A stretch of 64,000 bases of DNA from an uncultured Clostridia bacterium (GTDB lineage: Bacteria > Bacillota > Clostridia > Christensenellales > Borkfalkiaceae): positions 143,973-207,972 of the forward strand of contig CANQBG010000001.1 in NCBI GenBank assembly GCA_947588985.1, given 5' to 3'. The translations under genes and the position numbers were made by a program. The notes under the pieces were generated by a model. That model had not been told where the DNA came from. It did not search any database and saw nothing but the letters and a program-made list of their open reading frames with translations. Of this stretch, positions 25,920 through 35,775 are shown one piece after another (position 1 is the first letter of the stretch; each line of letters begins with the position of its first letter).

Positions 25920-26734
25920 TTGTACGCGCCGAGCAGCTTGAACTGCGCGCAATAGCGCTCCGCTTCGTGCAGGGCGCGGCCGACGCGCTCGTTGGAGAGG
26001 TCTCCCGCAAATTCAATGAAAAAGCGGTATCTCCCGAACTGTTCCTTCACGGGGCGGGATTCGATGCGCGTGAGATTGAGACTGTATCTTAGGAAAATTT
26101 TCAAAAGCCCGAGGAGGGCGCCCGGCCTGTCCCCATCGCAGCAGACTGCCGAGAAAAACACCATGGAACTCGACTTGGGCAGCGCCCCGCGCTCCTCCAC
26201 GAGCAAAAATCGCGTGAAATTCCCCTTGTGGTCCGCGATGTTCTCCTTGGAGAGGACGACTCCCTCCCGCACGACGTGCGCGCCCACGATCCCCGCGGAG
26301 TGCGCGTCTAACTTTTCCAAACTCTCCGCCGTTGCGCTCGTGCGCACAAGCGTGGCGTTCGGGTAATTTTTATTGAGGAAATCGGTACACTGCATGAGCG
26401 CCTGATCGTGGGAATAGATGCGATTGACCTCATCCGGCCGCACGCCCGTAAGGGTGGCCAACCGATGATCGACGGCAAGCGGGAATTCCTCGATGGCGAA
26501 GATATTTTCCTCCTCCAAAAGGTCGAGACATTCGAGCACGCCGCCGTTGAGGGAATTTTCCACGGGGAGGACGGCGTAATCCGTCTCATGCGCGAGCAGT
26601 TTATGGACGGCGTCTGGAAAAGTGTGGCAGAGCACGATCTCGGCGTCCTCGCACATCTTGGTCGCGGCGAGCTCGGAATAGCTCCCCTCGGGGCCGAGAC
26701 AGCTGATGCGGTATTTTTTTCCGTTCGATTGCAT
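25916..26734 (-). CDS. pheA: Prephenate dehydratase
   Basis: 272 residues. Converts prephenate to phenylpyruvate in phenylalanine synthesis. The catalytic domain shows LGPEGSYSELAA, VLPVENSLNGGV and the TSATAESLEKL segment; the C-terminal ACT domain (GALLGLLKIFLRYSLNLTRIESRPV, then GRYRFFIEFAG) gives feedback control by phenylalanine. There is no chorismate mutase domain, so it is monofunctional. It follows DAHP synthase by 12 bp, linking pathway entry and exit. Confidence 0.95.
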   Translation of the reverse strand: MQSNGKKYRISCLGPEGSYSELAATKMCEDAEIVLCHTFPDAVHKLLAHETDYAVLPVENSLNGGVLECLDLLEEENIFAIEEFPLAVDHRLATLTGVRPDEVNRIYSHDQALMQCTDFLNKNYPNATLVRTSATAESLEKLDAHSAGIVGAHVVREGVVLSKENIADHKGNFTRFLLVEERGALPKSSSMVFFSAVCCDGDRPGALLGLLKIFLRYSLNLTRIESRPVKEQFGRYRFFIEFAGDLSNERVGRALHEAERYCAQFKLLGAYN

Positions 26735-26746
26735 CGCTTCCCCTCC

Positions 26747-27775
26747 TCAGACCCGATTGGCGAGCTCCAAAAGGAGTCGCTCCGTATCGTCCCAGCCGAG
26801 GCAGGGATCGGTGATGGACTTGCCGAACACGGTATCGTGCTCCTGACAACCCTCCACGAGGAAGCTCTCGATCATCACGCCTTTCACAATATTGCGAAAA
26901 TCCTTATCGTAGGTCCTGTTTTGCAATACCTCCTCCACGATGCGGATCTGCTGGCGATGCCGCTTGCCCGAGTTGGAGTGATTGGCGTCGATGATGACGG
27001 CGGGATTGTGCAAACTTCCCTCCGTATTCCGGTAGCTCTCGAGCACCTGCATGACCGTCTCGTAGTGATAGTTGGGGATATCGTTCCCGTAGTTATCGAC
27101 GCGGCCGCGCAAGACGGCGTGGGCATAGGGATTCCCCCCCGTCCGGACTTGCCAATCGTGGTATTTGAATACCTGCGAGCTCTGCGCCGCATAGATGGAA
27201 TTGATGAGCACGGGAATGCTCCCGCTCATGGGGTTTTTGATCCCCACGGGCAGTTCCACGCCGCTCGCGACGAGCCGATGCATCTGATTCTCGCTCGAGC
27301 GCGCCCCGATCGTCACATAGGAAATGAGGTCCTCGACGTAGGCATAGTTTTCGGGATAGAGCATCTCGTCGGCAGCGGAAAGCCCCGATTCCTCGATGGC
27401 GGCGAGCAGCAGATCGCGGATGGTGCGGATGCCCTTCAAGGTGTTTTCCTTGTGCTCGGGATCGGGCTGAGAGAACATGCCCTTGTAGCCAACGCCCTTC
27501 GTCCGCGGCTTGGCCGTGTAGATGCGCGGCACGAGGACGAGCCGATCCTTCACGCGCTCGTTGAGCTTCCCGAGCCGCCGAACGTATTCGAGGACGGGGG
27601 CGGACTCGTGCGCCGAGCACGGGCCCACAATGACAAGAAATTTATCCGATTTTCCCGTGATAACGTCGATGGCCAACTTGTCCCGCTCGCGTTTGATCGC
27701 GGCGAGCTCGGCGGGAACGGGCCGCTCGGCAATGATCTCCGCCGCAGACGGGATCTTGATCTGTTTCTCAAACAT
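26747..27775 (-). CDS. 3-Deoxy-7-phosphoheptulonate synthase (type I DAHP synthase)
   Basis: 342 residues of the AroF/G/H type. First step of the shikimate pathway, joining PEP and erythrose-4-phosphate. Motifs: VIVGPCSAHES, RIYTAKPRTKGVGYKG, GARSSENQMHRLVASG, IKNPMSGS and IIDANHSNSGKRH with metal ligands. The N-terminal extension of about 50 residues, which carries feedback sensitivity in E. coli AroG, is present. It overlaps coaD by 8 bp. Confidence 0.95.
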   Translation of the reverse strand: MFEKQIKIPSAAEIIAERPVPAELAAIKRERDKLAIDVITGKSDKFLVIVGPCSAHESAPVLEYVRRLGKLNERVKDRLVLVPRIYTAKPRTKGVGYKGMFSQPDPEHKENTLKGIRTIRDLLLAAIEESGLSAADEMLYPENYAYVEDLISYVTIGARSSENQMHRLVASGVELPVGIKNPMSGSIPVLINSIYAAQSSQVFKYHDWQVRTGGNPYAHAVLRGRVDNYGNDIPNYHYETVMQVLESYRNTEGSLHNPAVIIDANHSNSGKRHRQQIRIVEEVLQNRTYDKDFRNIVKGVMIESFLVEGCQEHDTVFGKSITDPCLGWDDTERLLLELANRV

Positions 27776-28250
27776 GGCTTCCTCTTGCTTGGATATATTG
27801 ATAGACGGCTGACGGGACGTACGTCTCGTAAGGCGTTCCGTAGACGATGCTGTTCCGCGTGACGGTGGAACTGATGTGCAGATGCTCCTGTTCCGCGGGG
27901 AAATAGACGGGGATCAATTCCGCGGAGAGCTTCCTGCTCGCATAGAAATTCAAGGTCTCGTATTCGTAATCCGTGGCGCCGCGCACGCCCCGCACATAAA
28001 ACGGCGTGTTCTCCCGCGCAAGGAGCTCCGCGATGACTCCGTCCCAAAGCAATGCGCGCACACGCGGCTCTTCCGCATATACCGCCTTCACCATGGCGAG
28101 ACGCTCCTCCTTGGAAAACATCGTCGCTTTGCTTCGGTTTTCGGCAACGGCGATCACGACCTCATCGAAGAGCGCAAGCGCCTTTTTCACGGTATCGGCG
28201 TGCCCCACCGTAAAGGGATCGAAGGTGCCCGCAAAGATACATTTTTTCAT
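27768..28250 (-). CDS. coaD: Phosphopantetheine adenylyltransferase
   Basis: 160 residues, the standard length. It makes dephospho-CoA in coenzyme A synthesis. The nucleotidyltransferase motif GTFDPFTVGHAD, FYVRGVRGATDYEYE and the second signature HISSTVTRN are intact. The rsmD-coaD order (4-bp overlap) is widely conserved in Firmicutes. Confidence 0.96.
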   Translation of the reverse strand: MKKCIFAGTFDPFTVGHADTVKKALALFDEVVIAVAENRSKATMFSKEERLAMVKAVYAEEPRVRALLWDGVIAELLARENTPFYVRGVRGATDYEYETLNFYASRKLSAELIPVYFPAEQEHLHISSTVTRNSIVYGTPYETYVPSAVYQYIQARGSHV

Positions 28251-28777
28251 ATCTGCCTCTCGAACATCGTGATTTTTGTCCTTCCGTAGCTACGGAAATC
28301 GGCAATCGTCCATCCCGCCGGCGCGCGCTCTTCCCGCTCGCTCTCCGAAATGACGCGCCCGCCCGGCCGCAATAAGTTCCGCTCCGCAACGATCTCCAAA
28401 ACTTCCTCCGTAAACTGTTCCCGGTAAGGCGGATCGGAAAAAATCAAATCGAATTTCCCCGCAACGGAGCGCAGTAAGACGCGGAAATCGAGGCGGTATA
28501 CTTCTCCCGTCTCCTTTAAGGCAGCGAGATTTTTTTTGCAGACGGCAAGGCTCTCCGCCGAAAGATCGTTGAACACGACAAAGCCCGCTCCCCGCGAGAG
28601 CGCCTCGAGACCGAGCGCGCCGCTCCCGCAAAAGAGGTCTAACACCCGTGCGCCATAGAGCCGCTCGGACAGGATCTGAAAGAGCGATTCCTTGACCCTG
28701 TCCGCCGTCGGCCGGATGTCCTGCCCGCGGAATTCCGCGAGCACCCTTCCGCGATGTTTTCCTGCGATGATCCTCAT
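28247..28777 (-). CDS. rsmD: 16S rRNA (guanine966-N2)-methyltransferase
   Basis: 176 residues from MRIIAGKHRGRVL at 28777; the longer frame upstream is a shadow of the neighbouring gene. Motifs: RPTADRVKESLFQIL, the SAM-binding LDLFCGSGALGLEALSRG and catalytic DPPY. It overlaps the upstream membrane gene (ATGA) and coaD by 4 bases each. Confidence 0.95.
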   Translation of the reverse strand: MRIIAGKHRGRVLAEFRGQDIRPTADRVKESLFQILSERLYGARVLDLFCGSGALGLEALSRGAGFVVFNDLSAESLAVCKKNLAALKETGEVYRLDFRVLLRSVAGKFDLIFSDPPYREQFTEEVLEIVAERNLLRPGGRVISESEREERAPAGWTIADFRSYGRTKITMFERQI

Positions 28778-29544
28778 TTCTTTTTGGAAAGTTTGCGCTT
28801 TTCGGCACGGATATCCGCGCGGGCCGCTTGCTCCGCACTCGCGCGTTCGGCCGCTTCCTTGATCTCCTTTTCTCGCGCCACCGTGCGTTCCCGGTCGCGC
28901 CGCTCCACCCATGCGCCGATGATATAGGAGATCCCGCTGACCAAAATGGGCAGAAGCGCCATGAAGATGGCCCAAAAGCCGCTTACGCCGAGGCCGACCT
29001 CCGCGCTCCCGCCTCCGAACCAAGTGAGCGGCATGATCGCCCATCCCGCAAACATGAGGAGCGCAAACCCCGTATAGGCCCAAAGCGGGCCCATATACGG
29101 CGTGCCGAGCGTCGCGTCGAGCGAGCCGAGCACAAGGCCGAGGATGATCGCGGGGAGCCCCGTGTAGAAGCCGATCAAAAATCCCTTCCACACGCGGTAT
29201 TCGCGCTCGGGGCGGTGATTGCCTCCCGATTGGATCCCGAAGAGCGCATTCTTTCTATGCAATTCCCCGGTAAGGAACGCGTCGTAATGCGCCTTCGCGA
29301 AGTTGTAACACAGGTGGAAATCGAAGGCCGCACCCCCTAAAATACAGATGCAGCCGAGTACAATGGACACGATCTCGTTCGGGATCGCCTGACAGGCGAG
29401 GGCCAGCAGACTCATGAATAAATACATGAGATATACCGTGACCGAACGGCGGAAGCACTCCCATTGCGTGCGATAGAAGAGTTGCCAACGGCTCGGATGG
29501 GAAAAATCCCGCTCCTTCTTCTTTTTGGGTAATTCGTTTAACAT
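28774..29544 (-). CDS. Uncharacterised multi-spanning membrane protein
   Basis: 256 residues from ATG 29544, preceded by GGGGGAG. About six hydrophobic segments lie between residues 30 and 220; the final 40 residues form a highly charged, Ala/Glu/Arg/Lys-rich helix ending KKK. Both termini are probably cytoplasmic. No family is recognised. It is the first gene of the operon driven by the consensus promoter at 29581-29609, ahead of rsmD and coaD. Confidence 0.7.
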   Translation of the reverse strand: MLNELPKKKKERDFSHPSRWQLFYRTQWECFRRSVTVYLMYLFMSLLALACQAIPNEIVSIVLGCICILGGAAFDFHLCYNFAKAHYDAFLTGELHRKNALFGIQSGGNHRPEREYRVWKGFLIGFYTGLPAIILGLVLGSLDATLGTPYMGPLWAYTGFALLMFAGWAIMPLTWFGGGSAEVGLGVSGFWAIFMALLPILVSGISYIIGAWVERRDRERTVAREKEIKEAAERASAEQAARADIRAEKRKLSKKK

Positions 29545-29580
29545 GCGTCTCTCCCCCAAAGAGATTCCTTAACGGGCATT

Positions 29581-29609
29581 ATTATACCATACTTGCCGCA
29601 CACTGTCAA
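29581..29609 (-). promoter_or_regulatory. Consensus SigA promoter of the rsmD-coaD-DAHP synthase-pheA operon
   Basis: On the minus strand, -35 TTGACA (29604-29609) and -10 TATAAT (29581-29586) with a 17-bp spacer. The start near 29574 leaves a 30-nt leader. Confidence 0.88.
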
Positions 29610-29696
29610 GTCAAACGCCTTGCGAAATCGCGCTCTTTCCGCGAGGATGATACTTTCGCCGCAAACGCCCGCTGCACGAAGGGCCCGGATATCATG

Positions 29697-29730
29697 AAGA
29701 ACCTCCGACCGCGGCCGATCGGAGGTTCTT
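29697..29730 (-). terminator. Terminator-like hairpin after alr
   Basis: A perfect 12-bp stem AAGAACCTCCGA / TCGGAGGTTCTT (29697-29708 with 29719-29730) abuts the alr stop. The U-tract beyond the stem on the minus strand is short, so efficiency may be modest. Confidence 0.65.
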
Positions 29731-30717
29731 TTAAGGATCGAGATATCGCCGCTCCGCCTTTGTCCCGATGGCGACGAGCACTTCGTAGGCCGTGGTACGA
29801 TGCGCGGCGGCATACTGTGCGGCATTTTTCAAGACGACCACGCGCCGCCCGATCTTCTCCCGCCCCGGCGCGATACAGGCGTCCATGCAGAGTTTTCCGA
29901 TGCACGGCCCGCTCTCGCGGAAGAAACCGTCGCCGTAGCCGAGGCGCAAGGTGTGCACGTCGGCATATGCGCCGTCGGTAACATTGTAGCCTGCGCCCGC
30001 GCCGTATTGCTTTCTCACGTCGCAGACCGTCGCATACACCCGCATGGCGGGGCGTAGGCCGGGATCTTCGAAGCCGTCCGGGACATACCCATAGAGCCCG
30101 ATGCCGAGGCGCACCATGTCGGAAACCGCCCCCGCGAGCACGCCGCCCGTCGCGGAGAGATGCCCTCTCGCCGCGGGAAACACCCGCTTCACCGCCTCCT
30201 CCGCGCGCAAAAAATCCGCCGTCTGCCGCGCTCGGATCGCGTCGTTTTCGGGCGCGTACAGGTGGGAATACACCCCCGTCACGCGCACGCGCCCCTTCGC
30301 CCTGCGCGCAAGCGCGCCCGCCTCCCCGGGCAAAACGCCGTAGCGGTTCATCCCCGTGTTGACGGCAATGTGCGCCGCGAGCCCATAGGGTTCGACGAGG
30401 CGCAACGTTCGGAGGGAGCCGACGGACGCCGTGAGGTCGTAGGCCGCCATGCGAAACGCCTCCTCGCGCGTAAGAGGAGGCGTAAAGATCAAGATGGGAT
30501 GGGTGACGCCCGCGATCCGAAGCTGCGCGCCCTCCCGCGCCGTAGCTACGGCAAACCCCGCGGCATTTGCGGCGAGCGCATGGGCGATTTCGGCGGCGCC
30601 ATGGCCGTAGCCATCGTCTTTTACGACGGCGAAATACGGCCGCCCCGCGATCCCGGAAAGCAGACGGGCGTTGTGGCGAACAGCTTTTAGGTCGATGACG
30701 GCGAGAACAGACTGCAT
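29731..30717 (-). CDS. alr: Alanine racemase
   Basis: 328 residues, somewhat shorter than the usual 360-390. PLP enzyme making D-alanine for peptidoglycan. The PLP lysine is in FAVVKDDGYGHG (commonly KADAYGHG) near residue 33; the second catalytic base is the Tyr of LRLGYGDGFF; GMNRYG is conserved. The C-terminal beta domain is present but compact. No neighbouring acpS or toxin gene is seen. Confidence 0.93.
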   Translation of the reverse strand: MQSVLAVIDLKAVRHNARLLSGIAGRPYFAVVKDDGYGHGAAEIAHALAANAAGFAVATAREGAQLRIAGVTHPILIFTPPLTREEAFRMAAYDLTASVGSLRTLRLVEPYGLAAHIAVNTGMNRYGVLPGEAGALARRAKGRVRVTGVYSHLYAPENDAIRARQTADFLRAEEAVKRVFPAARGHLSATGGVLAGAVSDMVRLGIGLYGYVPDGFEDPGLRPAMRVYATVCDVRKQYGAGAGYNVTDGAYADVHTLRLGYGDGFFRESGPCIGKLCMDACIAPGREKIGRRVVVLKNAAQYAAAHRTTAYEVLVAIGTKAERRYLDP

Positions 30718-30750
30718 ACCGCATTGTATGATGCGGCCGCGTGATCCGGT

Positions 30751-31452
30751 TCAGGGTTTATAGACAAATCTGCGGCAATTTTCACATTCGACGACGTTCC
30801 CGCCCGCGAGCTCGCTCTGATGATACTTGGGGAATTCGAATCCGCAGATACAGAAATCCCCTTTGAGCGGCACGACAATGGGGAAGATGCGCTCCTTCCG
30901 CTTTTGCTTGTAGCGCTCGAGAATGGGCGGCGCGATGTTTTTGGAGACGGCGTCGAGCTTGGCGGAGAGGTTCTTTACCTCCTCGGCTCTGGCGTCGCGC
31001 AGTTTTTTGAACTTCTCGTTGTACTCTTTGCGCTGCTTCTGCATCGCGATGGTCTGCTCCTTGAGTTTTTTGAACTCCTCGGAGACGGAATTGACTTCGC
31101 TGAGCAGTTTGTTGAGTTCGCCTTTGACGTTGCGCAGTTTTTCGAGAAGGGATTGCGCGTTCTTCTTATAGAAGGAAATATCCCCGCCGCTCTCCTCGAG
31201 GATCTCGTCGAGATCGGCGTATTCCGCGATCGTCTTGGTCATCTCTTCCGCGCGGTTTGCGAGATCGTCGCGGAGGGTACGGAGCTCCATGGCGTGCTTA
31301 TCGAGGCTTTCGAGGCGCACTTGTGCGGAATCGATGAATTTTTTCGCCTGCGAAAACTTCTTCCATTCCTCCGTTGAGGCGAGCTCCTGCTCGATCTTCC
31401 TCAACTCGCCATCCAGCTGTTGATATTCCAACAATTCGTTTGATACCGGCAT
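30751..31452 (-). CDS. Coiled-coil protein with C-terminal C4 zinc ribbon (zf-RING_7 type)
   Basis: 233 residues. About 160 residues of heptad-rich coiled coil are followed by a zinc ribbon: FCICGFEFP near residue 201 and VECENCRRFVYKP at the end. This architecture is typical of the gene next to Nif3 in many bacteria, as here (46 bp apart). A role in RNA metabolism or cell envelope assembly has been suggested for relatives; the function here is not known. The ribosome site is GGAGAG. Confidence 0.87.
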   Translation of the reverse strand: MPVSNELLEYQQLDGELRKIEQELASTEEWKKFSQAKKFIDSAQVRLESLDKHAMELRTLRDDLANRAEEMTKTIAEYADLDEILEESGGDISFYKKNAQSLLEKLRNVKGELNKLLSEVNSVSEEFKKLKEQTIAMQKQRKEYNEKFKKLRDARAEEVKNLSAKLDAVSKNIAPPILERYKQKRKERIFPIVVPLKGDFCICGFEFPKYHQSELAGGNVVECENCRRFVYKP

Positions 31453-31498
31453 ATAATCACTCTCCTACAGGAATTTTTTGCAGTCATTTTAGGGTGGA

Positions 31499-32269
31499 TC
31501 AGAGATAGCGGTCGTCCGCAAAGGTCGTGACCGGGATCTTGACATTGCGGCGGACGACGTCCGCAAAGCGGGAAAACCCGTAGTTCTCGGCGGCATAATG
31601 CGTGAGCAGGATCACATTCAGGCCGCGCTCCACGGCCTCCGTGATGAGATGGTGCTTGGCGTCGGAGGAGACCAAGGTGTCCGCGCCGTTGGACAGGGCG
31701 AAATCCACCGCGGAATATGTAAATCCCCCGCCGCAAAAACTTGCGACGCGCTTCACCGGCGCATTGCCATAGACGAGCATCTTCTTGGTGCGGAAGATCT
31801 GCGCCGTGCGCTCCGAAAAGACCTTCATGGAGCATTCCTTCACGTCATAGACGCGGCCGTAGGCCCCCTTGGAGAGCTCCTCCATGCAGGCGAGCGGCGT
31901 CTCGCCGCCCAGCCCCCGCATCAGCCATTCGTCGATCCCGTTTTCGGCGGCGTCGAGATTGAGATGCGCGGAGATGACGGAGATCCCCGCCTGAATGCAC
32001 GCCGTGATCTTGGGGGAAGCGGCGCCGTTGAGCTGTTTGACGGCCTCCCAGATCCCGGGATGATGCGTTACGATGCAATTCGCACCCGCCTCCTTGGCCG
32101 CTTCTATGGCCCGCATGGAGAGATCGAGAGAAAACAGCACGCCTTTCACGTTCTTTCCGCAGTCGAGAATGATCCCGCTGTTGTCATACGCGCCGCGCCC
32201 GATATATTCCTCGGAGAGCGCGAAGGGCGCGAATCCGTCGATGAGTTCATAGAGTTCTTTCAATTTCAT
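31499..32269 (-). CDS. Nif3-like dinuclear metal protein (DUF34)
   Basis: 256 residues from MKLKELYELIDGFAPF at 32269. Metal-binding motifs of the Nif3/YqfO family: VTHHPGIW near residue 70, ISAHLNLDAAENGIDEWL near 100 and, late, LLTHYAAEN. YqfO-type insert domains are absent. GTP cyclohydrolase I type 2 is a common but weakly supported name; the true function is unclear. It overlaps trmK by 23 bp, in the conserved order sigA-trmK-nif3. Confidence 0.9.
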   Translation of the reverse strand: MKLKELYELIDGFAPFALSEEYIGRGAYDNSGIILDCGKNVKGVLFSLDLSMRAIEAAKEAGANCIVTHHPGIWEAVKQLNGAASPKITACIQAGISVISAHLNLDAAENGIDEWLMRGLGGETPLACMEELSKGAYGRVYDVKECSMKVFSERTAQIFRTKKMLVYGNAPVKRVASFCGGGFTYSAVDFALSNGADTLVSSDAKHHLITEAVERGLNVILLTHYAAENYGFSRFADVVRRNVKIPVTTFADDRYL

Positions 32270-32921
32270 GGATAACTTCCTCCCATTCTGTTTTTCGTTT
32301 GAGAAGCGCCTCTCTGCTGCCGCCCTGCATGGCAGCCCGCAGCCGCGCCTCTGTCTTTTCCAATTCCTCCCTCGCCCGATACAGGAAGGGATAGGGTGAA
32401 TTTCCGTTGAGGTTGTCCCGCCCGAAGCGGAATTCCCGCTCCGAATAGGTATCCCCACCCGCGGCACGGCCCAGGATCACATCGTAATACTTGCGCCGCA
32501 CGGTCCCCTCGCAAAAGGTAAAATCCCGCTCGAGTTTCGCGCCGTGCGCCACGAGATAGCGGCGGAGCTTTTCGCTGTTCTTCATGGGCTGGAAAACAAA
32601 GCGCGGCGGAAGATACGCCCGTTCGAGGATCTTCACGATCTCCTCGCCGCCGAGCCCCGCGATGAGGACGCAGTCGCACGGCTCGGGAAGCCCCTCCATG
32701 CCGTACGCCACGACGGGGATACACCTGCCCGCCGCGATCTCATCTTTTAGGAGCGTCTCTGCCTTCCGGAGAGATTCTGCGCTGATATCCGAGATATACG
32801 CCCGTTCGCAGAGGCAATTTTCGAGCATATAGCGCGTCATATAGCCGTGGTCGCAACCGATGTCGGCAAACACGCGGGCACGGGGCAACAGGGAGCAGAT
32901 GTGCGCGATGCGTTCTTTCAT
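32247..32921 (-). CDS. trmK: tRNA (adenine22-N1)-methyltransferase
   Basis: 224 residues. SAM-binding motif VFADIGCDHGYMTRYML near the N-terminus, then ISDISAESLRKAE and VLIAGLGGEEIVKIL as in TrmK/YqfN. The C-terminal coiled coil (REELEKTEARLRAAMQ) is present. The gene follows sigA with its start overlapping the sigA stop. Confidence 0.93.
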   Translation of the reverse strand: MKERIAHICSLLPRARVFADIGCDHGYMTRYMLENCLCERAYISDISAESLRKAETLLKDEIAAGRCIPVVAYGMEGLPEPCDCVLIAGLGGEEIVKILERAYLPPRFVFQPMKNSEKLRRYLVAHGAKLERDFTFCEGTVRRKYYDVILGRAAGGDTYSEREFRFGRDNLNGNSPYPFLYRAREELEKTEARLRAAMQGGSREALLKRKTEWEEVIHEIERTL

Positions 32922-33976
32922 CAGTTGAGGAAATCTCTGAGTTTCTTGCTCCGCGAGGGATGGCGGAGCTTGCGGAGCGCCTTGGCCTCGATCTGCCGGA
33001 TGCGCTCGCGGGTAACATTGAACTCCTTGCCGACCTCCTCGAGGGTGCGAGGCTTGCCGTCGTCGATGCCGTAGCGGAGGCGGAGCACCTTTTCCTCGCG
33101 GGGAGTGAGGGTATCGAGGACGCCGAGGAGCTGTTCTTTGAGCATGATATAGGTGACGCTGTCCCCCGGGGTCTGCGTCTTGTCGTCCTCGATGAAGTCT
33201 CCGAGGTGAGAATCCTCCTCTTCCCCGATGGGCGTCTCCAGCGAGACGGGGTCCTGCGCGATCTTTTGGATCTCCATCACGCGCTGCACGTCGATGCCCA
33301 TGGCCTCCGCGATCTCTTCGGGAAGGGGCTCGCGGCCGTTTTCCTGCAAGAGCATGCGCGAGATGCGGGTGAGCTTATTGATGGTCTCCACCATGTGGAC
33401 GGGAATGCGGATGGTGCGGGCTTGGTCGGCAATGGCGCGGGTGATGGACTGGCGGATCCACCACGTCGCATACGTCGAGAACTTAAAGCCCTTCTGATAA
33501 TCGAATTTTTCGACGGCCTTCATAAGGCCGAGATTTCCCTCCTGGATGAGGTCCAAAAAGAGCATGCCCCGCCCGACGTAGCGCTTCGCAATGGAGACGA
33601 CGAGGCGGAGATTGGCCTCGGAGAGCCGGCGTTTAGCCGATTCGTCCCCCTCCTGCATCCTGCGTGCGAGTTCCACTTCCTCATCGCCCGAAAGAAGGGG
33701 CACACGGCCGATATCTTTCAAATACATCTTGACGGGGTCGTCGAGCCCGATGTCCGAGAGGGCCTGCTCGAAGAGCTCCTTGTCCCGCTCATCCTCATCG
33801 TAGATGCTCACCCCCATCTCGGGAAGCATCTTGTACACCTGATCGTACTGCTGGGGTTCGAGGTCGAACTTTTCGAGCGCGTCGCAGAGGGCATTGGTGG
33901 AAATGCTGCCCTTCATCCGATATTCCGCGGCAATGCTCTCAATGAGTTCATTCAGTTTTTCGTCGGTTACGTTCAT
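32921..33976 (-). CDS. sigA: Housekeeping sigma factor SigA (RpoD)
   Basis: 351 residues, a short Firmicute-type SigA. Region 1.1 is brief; region 1.2-2 ([63 protein letters not shown]), region 3 and region 4.2 ([27 protein letters not shown]) are intact. It recognises the TTGACA/TATAAT promoters seen in this window. It overlaps dnaG by 4 bp, the classic dnaG-sigA operon. Confidence 0.97.
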   Translation of the reverse strand: MNVTDEKLNELIESIAAEYRMKGSISTNALCDALEKFDLEPQQYDQVYKMLPEMGVSIYDEDERDKELFEQALSDIGLDDPVKMYLKDIGRVPLLSGDEEVELARRMQEGDESAKRRLSEANLRLVVSIAKRYVGRGMLFLDLIQEGNLGLMKAVEKFDYQKGFKFSTYATWWIRQSITRAIADQARTIRIPVHMVETINKLTRISRMLLQENGREPLPEEIAEAMGIDVQRVMEIQKIAQDPVSLETPIGEEEDSHLGDFIEDDKTQTPGDSVTYIMLKEQLLGVLDTLTPREEKVLRLRYGIDDGKPRTLEEVGKEFNVTRERIRQIEAKALRKLRHPSRSKKLRDFLN

Positions 33977-35775
33977 GCTTTTCCTCCGATAGTTTTCTTC
34001 ATTCGGTTGATTTTTTTATTGTATTCGTCGATTTGCCGTAAAATCTCCGTGCGCTCCTCGTCGGACCCCGCGGAGTCGAACCGCGCGGCCGCTTCGGCCT
34101 TCTTGGAGAGAAGCGAAGAGATCTCGAGAGACGCAAGGCTATCCTGAAAATATTTTTCGGCAACGGGCCCCTCGAGGTTGTCGCCGTAGTCGAGATTCAA
34201 TACCTCCGAGAGCTCGCCGTCGGGGTCCATGAGGTCGAAGAGCCCGGCCGGACGCACGCCCCCTTCCGCCCTTCCGCGCAGGATATACGCGGCAATGGCG
34301 CGATGTTCTTCATCCGCAAACTCCACCGAAGCGAGATCGCAGGCGGCGGCATACGGTTTGGACAGCAAACAGGCCGCGAGCACAAAGCGGGCCGCGCGCA
34401 TTCCGCCCGTGACCGTCTCCCGTTTGGCGGACGGACGGACGGGCTCGGAGGGCTGTTGCGGCTTGGACGGCGTCTGTTCGAGGTCGCGCAGGAGCGCCGT
34501 CTGGCTGATGCCCGAACTCGCAGAGAGCCGGGCGAGGAGCTCTTCCCGCTCGGCCGCGCTCTCTACTTCCTTCAGAACTTCCAGCGATTCTTTCACGAAA
34601 TCCCGCCGCGCATAGGGGTCGGAGAGGTCGTATTTGCGGCGCACGGAGAGCAACCGGAAATCAATGAGCGGCATAGCCTTTTCGAGGCAGTCCCGGTAGC
34701 CTTCGGGGCCCATTTGGCGTACGACGTCGTCTGGATCCAGCCCCTCGGGCATGGGAACGACGCGCACTTTGATCCCTTCGTCCTTTAAGATATCGAGGCC
34801 GCGGAGATTGGCGTGCTGGCCAGCAAAGTCGCCGTCGTAGCTGATGAGGACGTTGTCGGTATACCGCTTGGCGAGGCGGGCCTGTTCCTTCGTGAGGGAG
34901 GTACCCATGCTCGCAACGACGTTGTGAAATCCCGCCTGATAGAGGGAGATCGTATCCATGTACCCCTCCACCATGATGAGATTGGAGAGATTCCCGAGCC
35001 GCTTCTCCTTCTTGACGAGGTTGATATTGAAGAGCGTCTTGCTCTTGTTGAAGAGGACGGTCTCCCGCGTATTTTTATACTTCGCGCGGTCGGTGGGCTT
35101 CATGACCCTGCCGCCGAAGGCAATGACGTCGTCGAGCTGGTCGATGATGGGAATGATGAGGCGACCGCCCTCTGCGTCGATGAGCCTCCCCTCCTCCGTC
35201 CGCGTACAGGCCCCGCTCTCCACGCACTCCTCGGGCGTGAAGCCGTTGGCGAGCAGATGGGCGGGAAGGCCGGCGTAATCGAGGGAGGCGCCGATCCCGA
35301 ACTTGCGGAGGACGGGGCTCGTGAGACCGCGCTTGGCGATATAGTCGAGGTGCTCTGCGGCCCTTCCCGAATAGAGATTGTTGAGATAAAACCGCGCCGC
35401 CGTTTTCATGAGCGCAGAGAGCCTGTCCCGCTTTTTTTTCTTGGCGGCGGCTTCCTCGGCGGCCCTGTCGTCGTAGGCGGGAACTTCCAGCCCCGCGCGG
35501 GCGGCGAGCAGCTGCACGGCCTGCATGAAATCGACGTTCTCGTATTCTTTTATAAAAGTGATAACGTCGCCCGAACGCCCGCAGCCGAAACAGTGGTAGA
35601 ACTTGTCTGCGCCGTTGATGGCAAAGGAGGGCGTCTTTTCGTGATGAAAGGGGCAGCACGCCCAATATTGGTATCCCCTTCTTTCTAACTTTACATACGA
35701 GCCGATGACTTCGATAATGTCGTTTTTTTCCTTCAGCACGCGGACAAATTCGGTAAACTCGCTCTTGCCCGTCAT
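33973..35775 (-). CDS. dnaG: DNA primase DnaG
   Basis: 600 residues. The N-terminal zinc domain has [16 protein letters not shown] and [11 protein letters not shown] (CxxH...CxxC). The TOPRIM domain holds LIMVEGYMD and ISYDGDFAG. The C-terminal helicase-binding region is present. It makes RNA primers at the fork with DnaB. It overlaps dgt and sigA by 4 bp. Confidence 0.97.
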   Translation of the reverse strand: MTGKSEFTEFVRVLKEKNDIIEVIGSYVKLERRGYQYWACCPFHHEKTPSFAINGADKFYHCFGCGRSGDVITFIKEYENVDFMQAVQLLAARAGLEVPAYDDRAAEEAAAKKKKRDRLSALMKTAARFYLNNLYSGRAAEHLDYIAKRGLTSPVLRKFGIGASLDYAGLPAHLLANGFTPEECVESGACTRTEEGRLIDAEGGRLIIPIIDQLDDVIAFGGRVMKPTDRAKYKNTRETVLFNKSKTLFNINLVKKEKRLGNLSNLIMVEGYMDTISLYQAGFHNVVASMGTSLTKEQARLAKRYTDNVLISYDGDFAGQHANLRGLDILKDEGIKVRVVPMPEGLDPDDVVRQMGPEGYRDCLEKAMPLIDFRLLSVRRKYDLSDPYARRDFVKESLEVLKEVESAAEREELLARLSASSGISQTALLRDLEQTPSKPQQPSEPVRPSAKRETVTGGMRAARFVLAACLLSKPYAAACDLASVEFADEEHRAIAAYILRGRAEGGVRPAGLFDLMDPDGELSEVLNLDYGDNLEGPVAEKYFQDSLASLEISSLLSKKAEAAARFDSAGSDEERTEILRQIDEYNKKINRMKKTIGGKA

